DNA from: an uncultured Clostridia bacterium
GTDB lineage: Bacteria; Bacillota; Clostridia; TANB77; CAG-508
Direction of reading: 5' to 3'
NCBI GenBank assembly: GCA_934130435.1
Contig: CAKOYB010000003.1
Location: 1-64,000 of the forward strand
Length of the DNA stretch: 64,000 nucleotides
The first letter of the stretch is position 1. Every line of letters begins with the position of its first letter. The notes below the pieces were generated by a model. The model worked only from the letters and a program-made list of their open reading frames with translations, did no database searches and had not been told where the DNA came from. Shown here one piece after another: positions 37,524 to 48,003 of this stretch. Both the position numbers and the translations under genes were made by a program.

Positions 37524-38888
37524 TTATTTATCAGTATAATATATTATGTTATCTTCTTTTACTTTATAATACTTGCCAATAAACTCTAAATCTTCTTCAT
37601 TTTCTATTTCATATTTAGGTTCTTGAATAATATTTCCATTCTTATCTATTGAACCCCATTTTCCATTTATTTTGACTCCTGCAAAACCAAATTTATTAAA
37701 TTGTGTTGCATCATCATATTCATAATTAACTATAACGTTGGAATTTTTATCTATAAACCCAACCTTTCCGTCTTCTTCATCTCTGATAAGTTCATAATTT
37801 TGATTAGTATTCTCTACTTCGTCTTCTGAACTTTCCTCAGTTTCTTCCTTAATTGTTCCCTTATCTATTCTGTTTCCGTTTAAATTAAAATACGCTTCTT
37901 CTTTTCCTGATTTTGTATATATGTATGAGTCTTTAACTTGAATTTCATCATATTTTGTTTGAAGTATTTTTTCTCCGTTAGACTTACATACTCCCATTTT
38001 TTTATTTCTTGTAACTATAAATAAATTATTACAACCACTATAGTCTATTGATTGATATTTAAATTCTATCATTGTCTTTTTATTTTTAGTTAAACCACAT
38101 TGTCCATTTTTGTTTAATACTAAAAATATATCTTTGTCTGTATTTTCAGCACTTATTCCACCTAGTCTAATAATTTCTCCATATTCAGGTTTATATAATA
38201 GTTTTCTTTTTGATGTTATATATCCATATCTAAAGCCTTCTTCTTCTTTATTACCTATTATGTATCCAGAGTATTTATATCCGTCCTTTTCTGTATAATA
38301 TTCATCTCCAGAAATATAGTCATATTCAAATTTAATTATTTCTGCGCCTTTATTGTTTATTACTCCAAATTTTCCCTCTTTCTTTGCTAATAATTCTCCT
38401 TCTTTGCAAGATAAACCTTCTATTGAATCATAGTCAGCTGTTGTAACAACTTTTCCTTCTAAATTAATTAGTCCATATTTTCCATTATTCTTATATTTTA
38501 ACAAGCTTTTTTCGTATAACATTGTTGTAGTAATATTAGATAAGCTAATCGTGTCTAAATTTGGATATTTAGTAAATATTTCAGTTCCATTTGCATTTAT
38601 AACCTTTGTTTTATAGTCTGTATCACTATTATAGTTATAATAGCAAACAAATATAGGCTTTGAAGGATTCGGTATATGTATACTGTAATACTTTGGTTCA
38701 ATTATAATATTTCCTTCTGCGTCTATTACCCCAAACTTATTATCGCTTGATAATAAAAAATATCTTTCTTCCTCCACTTTTTCTATACTATAGCTTGATT
38801 TGACTTCTAGATATATTTTTCTTCCAATTAGTGCTAATATTGATATAATTACAATTAATGCTAATACTATTCTTATTTTTTTTGACAT
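37524..38888 (-). CDS. WG-repeat membrane protein
   Basis: The 454-residue protein has an N-terminal membrane helix (about 7-26) and six to eight WG/beta-propeller-like repeats, e.g. FGVIDAEGNIIIEPKY, YGLINLEGKVV, FGVINNKGAEIIKFEYD and WGSIDKNGNIIQEPKYE. WG-repeat proteins are common on clostridial surfaces and may bind proteins or carbohydrates. Function is unknown. Its stop is 13 bases before the next gene. Confidence 0.85.
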   Translation of the reverse strand: MSKKIRIVLALIVIISILALIGRKIYLEVKSSYSIEKVEEERYFLLSSDNKFGVIDAEGNIIIEPKYYSIHIPNPSKPIFVCYYNYNSDTDYKTKVINANGTEIFTKYPNLDTISLSNITTTMLYEKSLLKYKNNGKYGLINLEGKVVTTADYDSIEGLSCKEGELLAKKEGKFGVINNKGAEIIKFEYDYISGDEYYTEKDGYKYSGYIIGNKEEEGFRYGYITSKRKLLYKPEYGEIIRLGGISAENTDKDIFLVLNKNGQCGLTKNKKTMIEFKYQSIDYSGCNNLFIVTRNKKMGVCKSNGEKILQTKYDEIQVKDSYIYTKSGKEEAYFNLNGNRIDKGTIKEETEESSEDEVENTNQNYELIRDEEDGKVGFIDKNSNVIVNYEYDDATQFNKFGFAGVKINGKWGSIDKNGNIIQEPKYEIENEEDLEFIGKYYKVKEDNIIYYTDK

Positions 38889-38911
38889 TTTATTCTTCCC
38901 CCGATTGATAG

Positions 38912-39070
38912 TTATTCATACTCTTGCATTGTTTTTGGTTGGTTTTTATAATAAAAATATGTAGTAACAGTTGTATAAAGCTTAGGAATATACATTGTTA
39001 TAATAATAAAAATACATATTGTTATTATTAGTGAAATAATATTTATTTGTTTGTCTGAATAAAAACTCAT
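38912..39070 (-). CDS. Small single-helix membrane protein
   Basis: A 52-residue product starting at 39070 behind AAAGGAG, with one membrane helix (about 10-32) and a polar C-terminus (NQPKTMQEYE). It lies 23 bases upstream of the WG-repeat gene and may be co-transcribed. No family is recognised. Confidence 0.5.
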   Translation of the reverse strand: MSFYSDKQINIISLIITICIFIIITMYIPKLYTTVTTYFYYKNQPKTMQEYE

Positions 39071-39113
39071 TTTTTCTCCTTTTTTTACATAATAAGTATA
39101 GCAAAAAACAATA

Positions 39114-39149
39114 AAAAACTCAAGAAAATTATAAATTTCTTGAGTTTTT
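39114..39149 (-). terminator. Terminator of glgP
   Basis: AAAAACTCAAGAAA pairs with TTTCTTGAGTTTTT, 18 bases after the glgP stop on the minus strand. Confidence 0.88.
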
Positions 39150-39166
39150 ATCATACTTTTTATTTG

Positions 39167-41734
39167 TTAGTTTACTAACCATTTTATCAAATTTAAGTTC
39201 TTAGAATTTAATAACATTTTATGCTTTGGAATAACCCTAAAGGTATATCCATAATTTCCTCCTGTTGTAAGCTGTAAATTTGCTTTATAATAATATTCTT
39301 TATTTTCATCATCAGATCTTACTAGCTTCATTGGAATAATTTTTATATCTTCCATTGTTCCATTTTCATTTATTTTTCCTGAATAAGTTTCTACTTCTAT
39401 ATTTTCTTCTGAAATATCTGGTAATTTCACTTTGCAATTTACTTCTATTTCGTTTCCAGCATCAATAGAGATATCCTCCAAATTATTAAACTGTTCAATA
39501 GATATTTTATCCCAACTTGCAAGTATTTTATTTTTCCAATCACTAAATTCTCCAACAGTAGATAAATCAGTATAGTATTTGTTGTACACTTTTGCAAGTG
39601 GCATATATAAATTATTTGTATAATCACATAGCATTCTAGATGTACTATATTTTGCTCCTGTTGAAACTATAGAATTTTTCATTATTTCCATCCATTTATC
39701 TGATATGCCATTTCTATTTTTTTCATAGTAAGCTGGTATTATCTTATTTTCTAAAGTTTGATACATACTTGCTGAGTCAGCGTTATCTTGTATCTCATAA
39801 GAGTCATATTCTGCATTTGTTCCTATTATCCAACCATTTTTTGTGTTATATCCTTCGGCCCACCAACCATCTAAAACACTAAAGTTAATAACTCCATTTA
39901 TAGATGCCTTTTGTCCACTAGTTCCAGATGCCTCCATTGGTCTTCTTGGGTTATTTAACCATACATCTACACCACTAACTAAATATCTTGCTAAATAAAT
40001 GTTATAGTTTTCTAGTAAGAATACTTTTCCTTTAAATTGAGGTTTCATAGAAATCTCATTTATGAATCTAATTAAATTTTGTCCTTCTTTGTCGGCTGGG
40101 TGTGCCTTTCCTGCAAATATTAATTGTACTGGTTTAGATTCATCATTTAAAATTTGAGTTATTCTTTCTAAGTCTTTAAAGATTAATGTTGCTCTTTTAT
40201 ATGTTGCAAATCTTCTAGCAAATCCAATAGTAAGTGCATTTGGATTTAATTTTGATGTTATCTCATTTATTTGATCATAACCAATTCCATTATTTCTTAA
40301 TCTTGTTGTAATATTTTGTTTTACTAATTGTAAAAGCTTTTCTTTTCTTTTTTGATGTTCCTGCCATAATTTATCATTTGGAATATTATATATCTTCTTC
40401 CATGTATCTTCCTCTTGAATGCTATCTTGCCAATATGGAGTTAAATATTTATTGTATAATTCTTTTAAATTTGGTGCTAACCATGTGCATGTATGTACAC
40501 CATTTGTTACATATGTAATAGGAGATTCATTTGCAGCAATATCAGGCCATACATCACTAAATAATTCTCTTGATACTGCACCATGCAATTTACTTACACC
40601 ATTTTTTTGACCTGCAATCTTTAGTGCAAGAATTCCCATATTGAATCCACTGTCTATTGTATCATTTGGTTTCATACCTAATTTTAAGAAAGTTTCTTTG
40701 TCTATTCCTAATTTTGTCCAATATCCCTTTAAGTGTTTTTCTACTAATGGCATTGGAAATATATCATTTCCAGCTGGTACTGGTGTATGTGTTGTAAATA
40801 CAGTTTGAGCTGATGTAATATCTCTTGCTATATCAAATGAAACTTTCTTTTCTTTTATTATGTTTTTCATTACTTCTAATAATAAGAAAGCTGAATGTCC
40901 CTCGTTCATATGATATACTGTAGGCTTAATACCCAATGTTGTTAATAAATTTACTCCACCTATTCCAAGAACTATCTCTTGTTTTATTCTCATTTCTTGA
41001 TCTCCGCCATATAGTCTTAATGTTATTTCTCTATATGAGCTATCTTCATTTTCTGGTATGTCTGAATCAAGTAAATATAGTTTTATTCTTCCAACAAGTA
41101 TTTGCCAAACTTTTAAGTATAAATTTTTTCCTGGCAATTTTAGTAAAATTTTTAAGTCTTCCCCTTTATCATCTTTAACAGGATTAATAGGAAGATTCAT
41201 TAGTTCTATATCTTTATATATGCTTTGTTGATTTCCATATTCATCTATCTTTTGATGAAAATATCCATTTTTATAAAGTAATCCAACAGCTACAAGAGGC
41301 AATCCTAAATCACTTGCTGATTTTAAATGATCTCCTGATAATATTCCTAGCCCTCCAGAATATATTGGCAAAGTTTCATCTAAGCCATACTCTGCAGAAA
41401 AGTATGCAATTAAATCACTTTTATTTTCTGGATACTTTTTGTTAAACCATGTATTTTTGCTGTTCATATATCCATCGAAATCATTTACTATTTTGTCATA
41501 CATTTTTATAACTGTAGTATTTTGTTCTGCTTGTTCCAGCTTTTCTTGTGATACAAGTTTTAAAAATTTTACTGGATTCTTTTCAACTCTTTCCCATAAA
41601 TCTATATCAATTTCTTTAAATATCTTTAAAAATTCTGTATTCCATGACCACCATAAGTTATTAGCAATTTCTGAAAGTCTTCCTATTCTTTTTGGAAGTT
41701 GTGGATTAACTGTAATTCTATTAAACATGTACAT
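39167..41734 (-). CDS. glgP: Alpha-glucan phosphorylase
   Basis: The 855-residue GT35 enzyme releases glucose-1-phosphate from glycogen or maltodextrin. It has the YFSAEYGLDETLPIYSGGLG block near residue 100, the catalytic loop with YHMNEGHSAFLLLE, and the PLP-lysine region RRPMEASGTSGQKASING near residue 600. N-terminal features match the short, non-plant-like TIGR02094 subfamily. It is monocistronic between two terminators. Confidence 0.95.
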   Translation of the reverse strand: MYMFNRITVNPQLPKRIGRLSEIANNLWWSWNTEFLKIFKEIDIDLWERVEKNPVKFLKLVSQEKLEQAEQNTTVIKMYDKIVNDFDGYMNSKNTWFNKKYPENKSDLIAYFSAEYGLDETLPIYSGGLGILSGDHLKSASDLGLPLVAVGLLYKNGYFHQKIDEYGNQQSIYKDIELMNLPINPVKDDKGEDLKILLKLPGKNLYLKVWQILVGRIKLYLLDSDIPENEDSSYREITLRLYGGDQEMRIKQEIVLGIGGVNLLTTLGIKPTVYHMNEGHSAFLLLEVMKNIIKEKKVSFDIARDITSAQTVFTTHTPVPAGNDIFPMPLVEKHLKGYWTKLGIDKETFLKLGMKPNDTIDSGFNMGILALKIAGQKNGVSKLHGAVSRELFSDVWPDIAANESPITYVTNGVHTCTWLAPNLKELYNKYLTPYWQDSIQEEDTWKKIYNIPNDKLWQEHQKRKEKLLQLVKQNITTRLRNNGIGYDQINEITSKLNPNALTIGFARRFATYKRATLIFKDLERITQILNDESKPVQLIFAGKAHPADKEGQNLIRFINEISMKPQFKGKVFLLENYNIYLARYLVSGVDVWLNNPRRPMEASGTSGQKASINGVINFSVLDGWWAEGYNTKNGWIIGTNAEYDSYEIQDNADSASMYQTLENKIIPAYYEKNRNGISDKWMEIMKNSIVSTGAKYSTSRMLCDYTNNLYMPLAKVYNKYYTDLSTVGEFSDWKNKILASWDKISIEQFNNLEDISIDAGNEIEVNCKVKLPDISEENIEVETYSGKINENGTMEDIKIIPMKLVRSDDENKEYYYKANLQLTTGGNYGYTFRVIPKHKMLLNSKNLNLIKWLVN

Positions 41735-41822
41735 TTTAATATTTCCTCCCTAGTACCTTAAATTTTTTATCTAAAAGTATAAACTTATTATCTATTAAAA
41801 TAAAAAAAAAGTCAAATAATTT

Positions 41823-41865
41823 AAGAACAAATAAGAAATTTTTTTAATTATTCTTATTTGTTCTT
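41823..41865. terminator. Terminator between hlyIII-like gene and glgP
   Basis: AAGAACAAATAAGAA and TTCTTATTTGTTCTT form a 15-bp perfect stem followed by TTTTAATAATT. It ends the hlyIII-like gene on the minus strand. Confidence 0.88.
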
Positions 41866-41878
41866 TTAATAATTATAT

Positions 41879-42553
41879 TTAAATCACATAAAATAATATA
41901 CAGAAAAAATGAAATAAGCTTCCTGCTAGACATGTTAGATGGAAAATTGAATGCATCCATTTTCGCTTCTTTCCGACTCCATATAGTATCGCTCCTATTG
42001 TATAAAAAATTCCTCCTGCTACTAGTAAGATAAATCCATTCATTTTAATTTTTTCAACTAATAACGGCATTTTTAGCACAATAAACCATCCCATAATTAA
42101 ATAGCATATCATTGAAAATACTTTGTATTTTTTTAAATCTATTGAATTTAATGTTGTTCCAAGAATAGCTAGCCCCCATATTATACCAAATATAGTCCAT
42201 CCAACTTGTGGGTTTTGTTCTCTTAGTGAACACAAACAAAATGGCGTATATGTACCTGCAATTAATATAAATATAGAACAATGATCAATTATTTGAAATA
42301 CTTTTTTAGCCAGTAGCTTACTGCTTAGTCCATGATATATACTTGACATTGTGTATAATACTAGCAATGTTACTCCAAATATTACCCCACTAACAACTCC
42401 ATAGGCATTGCCATGTTTGGCCGCAAATATGCTACATAGCACTATTGCAACTATTCCTAATACAGCTCCTACTATATGAGATACCATATTAAAAATTTCT
42501 TCTCCTTTAGTGTATGTAGGTAGAACTCTGTCTGCTAATTTCGTTCTTTTCAT
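41879..42553 (-). CDS. Hemolysin III family (PAQR-type) membrane protein
   Basis: The 224-residue protein has seven predicted membrane helices and the HlyIII/PAQR metal-binding pattern: NMVSHIVGAVLG, SSIYHGLSSK, DHCSIFILIAGTYTPF and a C-terminal HSIFHLTCLAGSLFHFF. Members are zinc-dependent membrane hydrolase-like proteins. Toxin activity is not implied. It is followed by the ABC exporter pair on the same strand, with its start 13 bases downstream of the exporter's stop. Confidence 0.93.
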   Translation of the reverse strand: MKRTKLADRVLPTYTKGEEIFNMVSHIVGAVLGIVAIVLCSIFAAKHGNAYGVVSGVIFGVTLLVLYTMSSIYHGLSSKLLAKKVFQIIDHCSIFILIAGTYTPFCLCSLREQNPQVGWTIFGIIWGLAILGTTLNSIDLKKYKVFSMICYLIMGWFIVLKMPLLVEKIKMNGFILLVAGGIFYTIGAILYGVGKKRKWMHSIFHLTCLAGSLFHFFCILFYVI

Positions 42554-42565
42554 ATTTCCTCCATA

Positions 42566-44374
42566 TTATTCATTAAATTGGCTATTATATAAGTTTGCAT
42601 AGAATCCGCCTTTAGCTAAAAGATTCTCATGTGTACCTTGTTCTACAATATCCCCATGATCAATAACTAAAATTATATCGGCGTTTTTTATTGTTGATAG
42701 TCTATGTGCAATTATAAATGATGTCCTTCCTTTCATAAGGTTATCCATTGCAGATTGTATTTGTATCTCTGTTCTTGTATCAATTGAACTTGTTGCTTCA
42801 TCCAATATTAATATTTTTGGATTTGCTAGAATAACTCTTGCTATTGTAAGCAATTGCTTTTGTCCTGCTGAAACATTGCTAGATTCTTCATTTAATACAG
42901 AATTATACCCCTTTGGAAGAGTTTTTATAAAATGATGTACATGAGCTGCTTTGGCTGCTTCTATTACTTCAGAATCTGATGCTTGTTCATTTCCATATTT
43001 AATGTTTTCCTTTACAGTTCCAGAAAATAGCCATGTATCTTGAAGAACCATTCCAAATATTTTTCTTAAATCGCTTCTTTTAAATTCCTTTGAGCTTTTT
43101 CCATCTATTAATATTTCTCCACTGTCAATTTCGTAGAATCTCATTAATAGTTTTACTATTGTGGTTTTTCCTGCACCAGTAGGCCCAACAATTGCAATCT
43201 TTTGTCCTGCTTTTACTTTTGCACTAAAGTCTTTAATTATTGTTTTTTCCTTGTCATAGCCAAATTTCACATTTTTAAATTCTACATTTCCATCTATTTG
43301 ACTTACATCTGTGTTAGTTAAACACGTTTCTATTTCTTCCTCTTCTTCCAAAAATTCAAAAATTCTTTCTGCTGCAGCTATCATTGCTTGAATTGTTCCT
43401 GATATTTGTGCAATTTGCCCTATAGGTTGTGTAAATTGTTTATTATAACTAATAAAACTTTGAATATCTCCTACAGCAATTTTACCTTGGATTGTAAAAT
43501 ATCCACCAACAATTGCAATGGCTACATATCCAATATTACCTATAAAATTCATTATAGGATGCATTAGCCCTGATAAGAATTGTGATTTCCATGCTGATGA
43601 TTCTAATTCTTTATTTGCTTTTTTAAACTCATCTAATGTACTTTTCTCACTATTAAAAGCTTTTACTATTGTTAATCCGCCATATATTTCTTCAACTTGA
43701 CCATTTACATGTCCTAAATAATCTTGTTGCTTTTTAAAATATTTCTGAGATTTTCCTGCAATTTGTTTTACTATTACTCCAGAAATAGGAAGTATTATAA
43801 GTGATATTAATGTCATCTGCCAATTTATTGTAAACATCATTATTAGTATTCCTATTATTGTACAGATTGATGTTATTATTTGTGTAATACTTTGACTAAG
43901 ATTCATTCCCACTGTATCAATATCATTTGTAATAATTGACAAGACCTCACCATTAGTTTTCTTATCGAAATAATTCATTGGCAATTTATTAATTTTAGCT
44001 ATTAGGTCTCTTCTTAATTTATATGCTAATTTTTGTGATACTCCAGACATTATAAAGCCTTGTATAAAAGAGCAAACTGCACTTATTCCATATAAAGATA
44101 AGACTGTAAGTATAATTTTACCTAATTTAGTAAAATCAATTCCACCATTTCCTGAAATTTTACCAACTATTCCATTATATATCTCAGTTGTTGCATTTCC
44201 TAAAACTTTAGGTCCTACAATTACAAACACTGTACTTGCAACAGCAAATATAAGTACCACTAGTACTGCTAATTTATATTTTGCTAAATAGTTATTAATA
44301 AGTTTTTTAGTTGTTCCTTTAAAATCTTTGGCTTTTTCTGTATTTTGTTTTCTCATTTCCATTGGTCCAGGCAT
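42566..44374 (-). CDS. ABC exporter subunit (half transporter) B
   Basis: The 602-residue protein fuses six membrane helices to a nucleotide-binding domain: Walker A GPTGAGKTT, Q-loop MVLQDTWLFSG, signature VSAGQKQ (degenerate from LSGGQ), Walker B LILDEATSS and switch HRL. It forms a heterodimer with the gene that ends at its start codon (one-base overlap). Such pairs export drugs, lipids or peptides. The cargo is unknown. Confidence 0.92.
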   Translation of the reverse strand: MPGPMEMRKQNTEKAKDFKGTTKKLINNYLAKYKLAVLVVLIFAVASTVFVIVGPKVLGNATTEIYNGIVGKISGNGGIDFTKLGKIILTVLSLYGISAVCSFIQGFIMSGVSQKLAYKLRRDLIAKINKLPMNYFDKKTNGEVLSIITNDIDTVGMNLSQSITQIITSICTIIGILIMMFTINWQMTLISLIILPISGVIVKQIAGKSQKYFKKQQDYLGHVNGQVEEIYGGLTIVKAFNSEKSTLDEFKKANKELESSAWKSQFLSGLMHPIMNFIGNIGYVAIAIVGGYFTIQGKIAVGDIQSFISYNKQFTQPIGQIAQISGTIQAMIAAAERIFEFLEEEEEIETCLTNTDVSQIDGNVEFKNVKFGYDKEKTIIKDFSAKVKAGQKIAIVGPTGAGKTTIVKLLMRFYEIDSGEILIDGKSSKEFKRSDLRKIFGMVLQDTWLFSGTVKENIKYGNEQASDSEVIEAAKAAHVHHFIKTLPKGYNSVLNEESSNVSAGQKQLLTIARVILANPKILILDEATSSIDTRTEIQIQSAMDNLMKGRTSFIIAHRLSTIKNADIILVIDHGDIVEQGTHENLLAKGGFYANLYNSQFNE

Positions 44375-46617
44375 TATCTATCACCTCCTAATTCTTTTTC
44401 AGAAAGTTGAGATAGTGCAATTTGTCTATATACTTCATTATCTTTTAGTAATTGTTTATGAGTTCCTTTTCCTACCACTTTTCCTTCTTCTAATACTATA
44501 ATTTGGTCTGCATTTAAAATAGTACTTATTCTTTGTGCAACAATAATCACTGTTTTATTCTTTACTTTTTGTGATAGAGCTTCCCTTAACTTTGCATCAG
44601 TTTCAAAGTCTAAAGCAGAAAAACTATCATCAAATATTAAGATTTCTGGATTTTTAGCAAGTGCTCTTGCTATTGATATTCTCTGTTTTTGTCCTCCACT
44701 TACATTAGTTCCACCCTGTGAAATCTCTGAATTATATTTATTTTCTTTTTCATTAATAAACTCTGTAGCTTGTGCTATTTGTGCTGCTTCTACCATTGCT
44801 TCATCTGATATATCTTTGCTGCTATACTTAATATTACTTTCAATTGTTCCAGAAAATAAGATTCCTTTTTGTGGAACAAATCCTATAATATCTCTTAAAT
44901 CCTTTTGTTTTATATCTTTTACATTTACTCCATCAACTTTTAGTTCTCCGCCTGTTACATCATAAAACCTAGGTATTAAATTCACAACTGTTGATTTTCC
45001 ACTTCCAGTACTTCCTATAATAGCTGTAACTTTTCCTGGTTCAGCAACGAAATTTACATCTTCTAATATTTCTGTATCTGCATCTGGGTATCTAAATGAG
45101 ACATTTTTAAATTCTACTAAGCCTTTTTTGCTTTCATCTAATTTTTTTGTTTCTTTTTTATCTTTAATGCTTGGATCTTTTTCAAGTACTTCCATAATAC
45201 GTTTTGCAGAAACTGATGCTCTAGGTAACATTATAGACATAGCAGAAATAACTAAGAATGATATAACAATTTGCATCATATATTGAATAAAAGCCATCAT
45301 GTCTCCAACTTGCATTGTTCCATTTTCTATGTGGTGTCCACCTACCCATATTACTAGAACTGACGCTCCATTCATAATAAGCATCATAAGTGGCATCATC
45401 ATAGACATAGCTCTATTAACAAAAATATTTACTTTCATTAATGTATTATTATTAACTTCAAATTTTTCTTCTTCTCTTTGTTCTTTATTAAATGCTCTTA
45501 TAACTTGTATTCCAGTTAAAATTTCTCTTGCTCTTCCATTTAATTTATCTATTAGTTCTTGTAACTTTTTAAATCTTGGCATTGCAATTATAAACAATGT
45601 TCCAACTACTAACAGAATTAAAAATACTGCTAAACCTATAATCCACACCATTGAACTATTTGTGTTAAATACCTTAAATAGTCCACCAATTGCTATTATT
45701 GGTGCATAAACTAATACTCTAAATAGCATTGCCATTAGTTGTTGAATTTGCTGAACATCATTTGTTGTACGTGTAATTAAAGAAGATGTTGAAAATTCTC
45801 TAAATTCTTTATTAGAAAAGCTCAATACTTTTTTAAATACTTTTTCTCTCAATGTTCTTCCAAGTTTTGCTGCAACTTTTGATGATAATAGCATTATTAT
45901 AACAGCTGAAGCCATTGATACGAATGCAACTATTAGCATCTTTATTCCTGTTAAAAATAAATAGTGTTTCTGTATTTTTTCTGTATTGATTCCTGCGCTT
46001 TTATAAATTTCTTTAATTCCGTTTGTAACTGATTGTTCTTTTATTGAGTCTGGCATTTTGGTTAATGTATCTGAGTACTTGGTTAAAACAGCTTTTAATT
46101 GGTCTTCTGGCATTTTTAGAAAAATTGATATAATGTTTGCATCTTTAAATATCTCTCTTTGTTCTTCTGGTAAATTTGCTATAAAGCTTTCCTTAATTTT
46201 GTCACTTACATTTTCGTTTGATAAAGCTCCATATTGAATAATTGGGTTCATTATGGCACGTTTTAATTGTTCATCTTCTGTATTTTTTAATATATATACA
46301 TTTTTATCTTTAAAGTCATCTCCAATATATTTTTTAGCTATTTTTTCTTGTTCAATATTAAGGTCTTCTTTTGAAGAAATATAAGAGTTTTCTATTAATT
46401 CTTTTTCTTCAGCTACTTTTAATAAATATTTATAGTCTGTTTCGTTTATAACTTTTGGTACTTTTTCTTCTATTCCACCTGCTTGTATTCCTATATTAAC
46501 AATTTTTGATGTATATTCTGGTAAGTTTAAATCTGCAGAAGCTTGTAAACATAGCAAAATTATGATAATTATTACTTTTCCCCAAGATTCTTTTAGATTT
46601 CTTAGAACTTTTAACAT
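44374..46617 (-). CDS. ABC exporter subunit (half transporter) A
   Basis: The 747-residue half transporter has an extra extracytoplasmic insertion of about 170 residues between helices 1 and 2 (about 40-220, rich in Lys/Glu and helical). Walker A is GSTGSGKST, the signature VSGGQKQR is canonical, and Walker B reads ILIFDDSFSALD with Asp where the catalytic Glu is usual. The two partner sites are therefore asymmetric, typical of heterodimeric exporters of the LmrCD/TM287-288 type. No regulator gene lies next to it. Confidence 0.92.
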   Translation of the reverse strand: MLKVLRNLKESWGKVIIIIILLCLQASADLNLPEYTSKIVNIGIQAGGIEEKVPKVINETDYKYLLKVAEEKELIENSYISSKEDLNIEQEKIAKKYIGDDFKDKNVYILKNTEDEQLKRAIMNPIIQYGALSNENVSDKIKESFIANLPEEQREIFKDANIISIFLKMPEDQLKAVLTKYSDTLTKMPDSIKEQSVTNGIKEIYKSAGINTEKIQKHYLFLTGIKMLIVAFVSMASAVIIMLLSSKVAAKLGRTLREKVFKKVLSFSNKEFREFSTSSLITRTTNDVQQIQQLMAMLFRVLVYAPIIAIGGLFKVFNTNSSMVWIIGLAVFLILLVVGTLFIIAMPRFKKLQELIDKLNGRAREILTGIQVIRAFNKEQREEEKFEVNNNTLMKVNIFVNRAMSMMMPLMMLIMNGASVLVIWVGGHHIENGTMQVGDMMAFIQYMMQIVISFLVISAMSIMLPRASVSAKRIMEVLEKDPSIKDKKETKKLDESKKGLVEFKNVSFRYPDADTEILEDVNFVAEPGKVTAIIGSTGSGKSTVVNLIPRFYDVTGGELKVDGVNVKDIKQKDLRDIIGFVPQKGILFSGTIESNIKYSSKDISDEAMVEAAQIAQATEFINEKENKYNSEISQGGTNVSGGQKQRISIARALAKNPEILIFDDSFSALDFETDAKLREALSQKVKNKTVIIVAQRISTILNADQIIVLEEGKVVGKGTHKQLLKDNEVYRQIALSQLSEKELGGDR

Positions 46618-46913
46618 TTATTAATACTCCTTTCACTGCTATTTATTTTCGCATTTAAAATATCCTTTATCATACTAAACATTCGTTCTTTTGTCAACCC
46701 ATTTAAATATTTTTTTAATGGTATTTTTATAAAACAAGAATAAAAAACAGGGACTACATTTAATTGTAGTCCCTATAAGCTAAATTTTCTTATATTGCCG
46801 ATATTTATAGTTATCTTCAAAACATATAGTTTATCTTTTAAATTTAAATTGTAATGTATTTTTAAGGATTATTAATGCACCATTTATCTTTTAAACTTTG
46901 AAATTTAATTTTA
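46618..46913. other. Intergenic region with terminator
   Basis: A strong hairpin (AGGGACTACA at 46749-46758 and TGTAGTCCCT at 46765-46774, followed on the minus strand by GTTTTTTATT) terminates the CAP-protein transcript about 140 bases after its stop. The remaining sequence is AT-rich with no gene or clear promoter element that I can support. Confidence 0.7.
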
Positions 46914-47669
46914 TTATTTTCCAATAAACATTTGTACATATATTTTTCCGTATTTCGGGCTACTTACAACTCCTACTCCAGTATAATTGTAGCTACTGTT
47001 TAGAATATTTGCCTTATGTCCTGATGAATTCATCCATGCTGTTACAGCTGCACTATTGCTTGAGTTTCCTGCTATGTTTTCACCAGCTGTCTTATACGAA
47101 ACTTTAAAACTCTTTAACATGTCAAATGGAGAACCATATGTTGGTGAATTATGAGAAAAATAATTGTTGTTTACCATGTCTTGAGCCTTTATTTTAGCAA
47201 CTCTTTGTACTTCACTATCAACTTTTAATGCTTTAAGTCCATTATTAGTTCTTTGTTTATTTATTAAATCAAACACTTCTTTTTCATCATTTGTCATATT
47301 TTCGTTATTTGAACTAGATTGTGAACTATTGTTGTTTTTGTTCGACCCCGAATTAGAGTATATCGGCTTAACATACTTTTTACTAACTGCTCCTATATGA
47401 TCTCCCTCAACTTGAACAATATACCACTCTCCAACACCAGCAAATACTCTTATGTATTGATTTTTCTTTACAGATGTAACAACACCATATTTTGTTCCTG
47501 GACCACTTCTTACATTTAGTACAGTTGCTGTTACTATTCCTGTTGAAAAATCAACCTTGTAGTAATCTTGCATTCCAAACACACTTGAAATACTAAATAA
47601 AGCAACTATAAGAACCAAAAAAATTGCTGCTTTAATAATATTATTTTTTTTAATTGTAATAAATCTCAT
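46914..47669 (-). CDS. Exported SH3b-CAP domain protein
   Basis: The 251-residue protein has an N-terminal signal/anchor (about 12-32), a bacterial SH3 domain (about 42-100, TATVLNVRSGPGTKYGVV), an Asn/Ser-rich linker and a C-terminal CAP/SCP domain (about 128-251) with HNSPTYGSPFDML, AGENIAGNSS and SGHKANILNSSYNYTGVG. It resembles YkwD-type spore or envelope proteins. It should bind peptidoglycan outside the cell. Catalysis is unproven. Confidence 0.93.
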   Translation of the reverse strand: MRFITIKKNNIIKAAIFLVLIVALFSISSVFGMQDYYKVDFSTGIVTATVLNVRSGPGTKYGVVTSVKKNQYIRVFAGVGEWYIVQVEGDHIGAVSKKYVKPIYSNSGSNKNNNSSQSSSNNENMTNDEKEVFDLINKQRTNNGLKALKVDSEVQRVAKIKAQDMVNNNYFSHNSPTYGSPFDMLKSFKVSYKTAGENIAGNSSNSAAVTAWMNSSGHKANILNSSYNYTGVGVVSSPKYGKIYVQMFIGK

Positions 47670-47817
47670 AATTTTCCTCCTATTTAAACATATGAATTTT
47701 TTATTTTATTTATTCAATTTTTATTTTATTTTACTAAAACAGAGTATATATATAACAGTTTTAGGAGATACTTTTTATATAAATATTTTAGCAAATTGCT
47801 GGAATGGAGGTTTTTAT

Positions 47818-47991
47818 ATGACTAACAAAGAACTTTTATATGTTGAAGATGCTTTAGGACACGAATGCTTTATGAAGACTGCTGCTGAAAATACAGCTAA
47901 TCAATTAACTGACATCAATCTTTCAAATTATGTGAAAGAATTAAGTAGAGAACACAATGATCTATTTAACAAATTTTTAAATTTATTATAG
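47818..47991 (+). CDS. Small spore-coat-like protein
   Basis: This 57-residue helical protein (MTNKELLYVEDALGHE...) starts at 47818 after GGAGG. The next gene begins 12 bases downstream with a related opening (xNxKELxxxE). It resembles the N-terminal half of CotF-type coat proteins. A longer upstream frame is hydrophobic and non-coding. Function is inferred from the neighbour. Confidence 0.65.
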   Translation: MTNKELLYVEDALGHECFMKTAAENTANQLTDINLSNYVKELSREHNDLFNKFLNLL

Positions 47992-48003
47992 GAGGAATTT
48001 TTA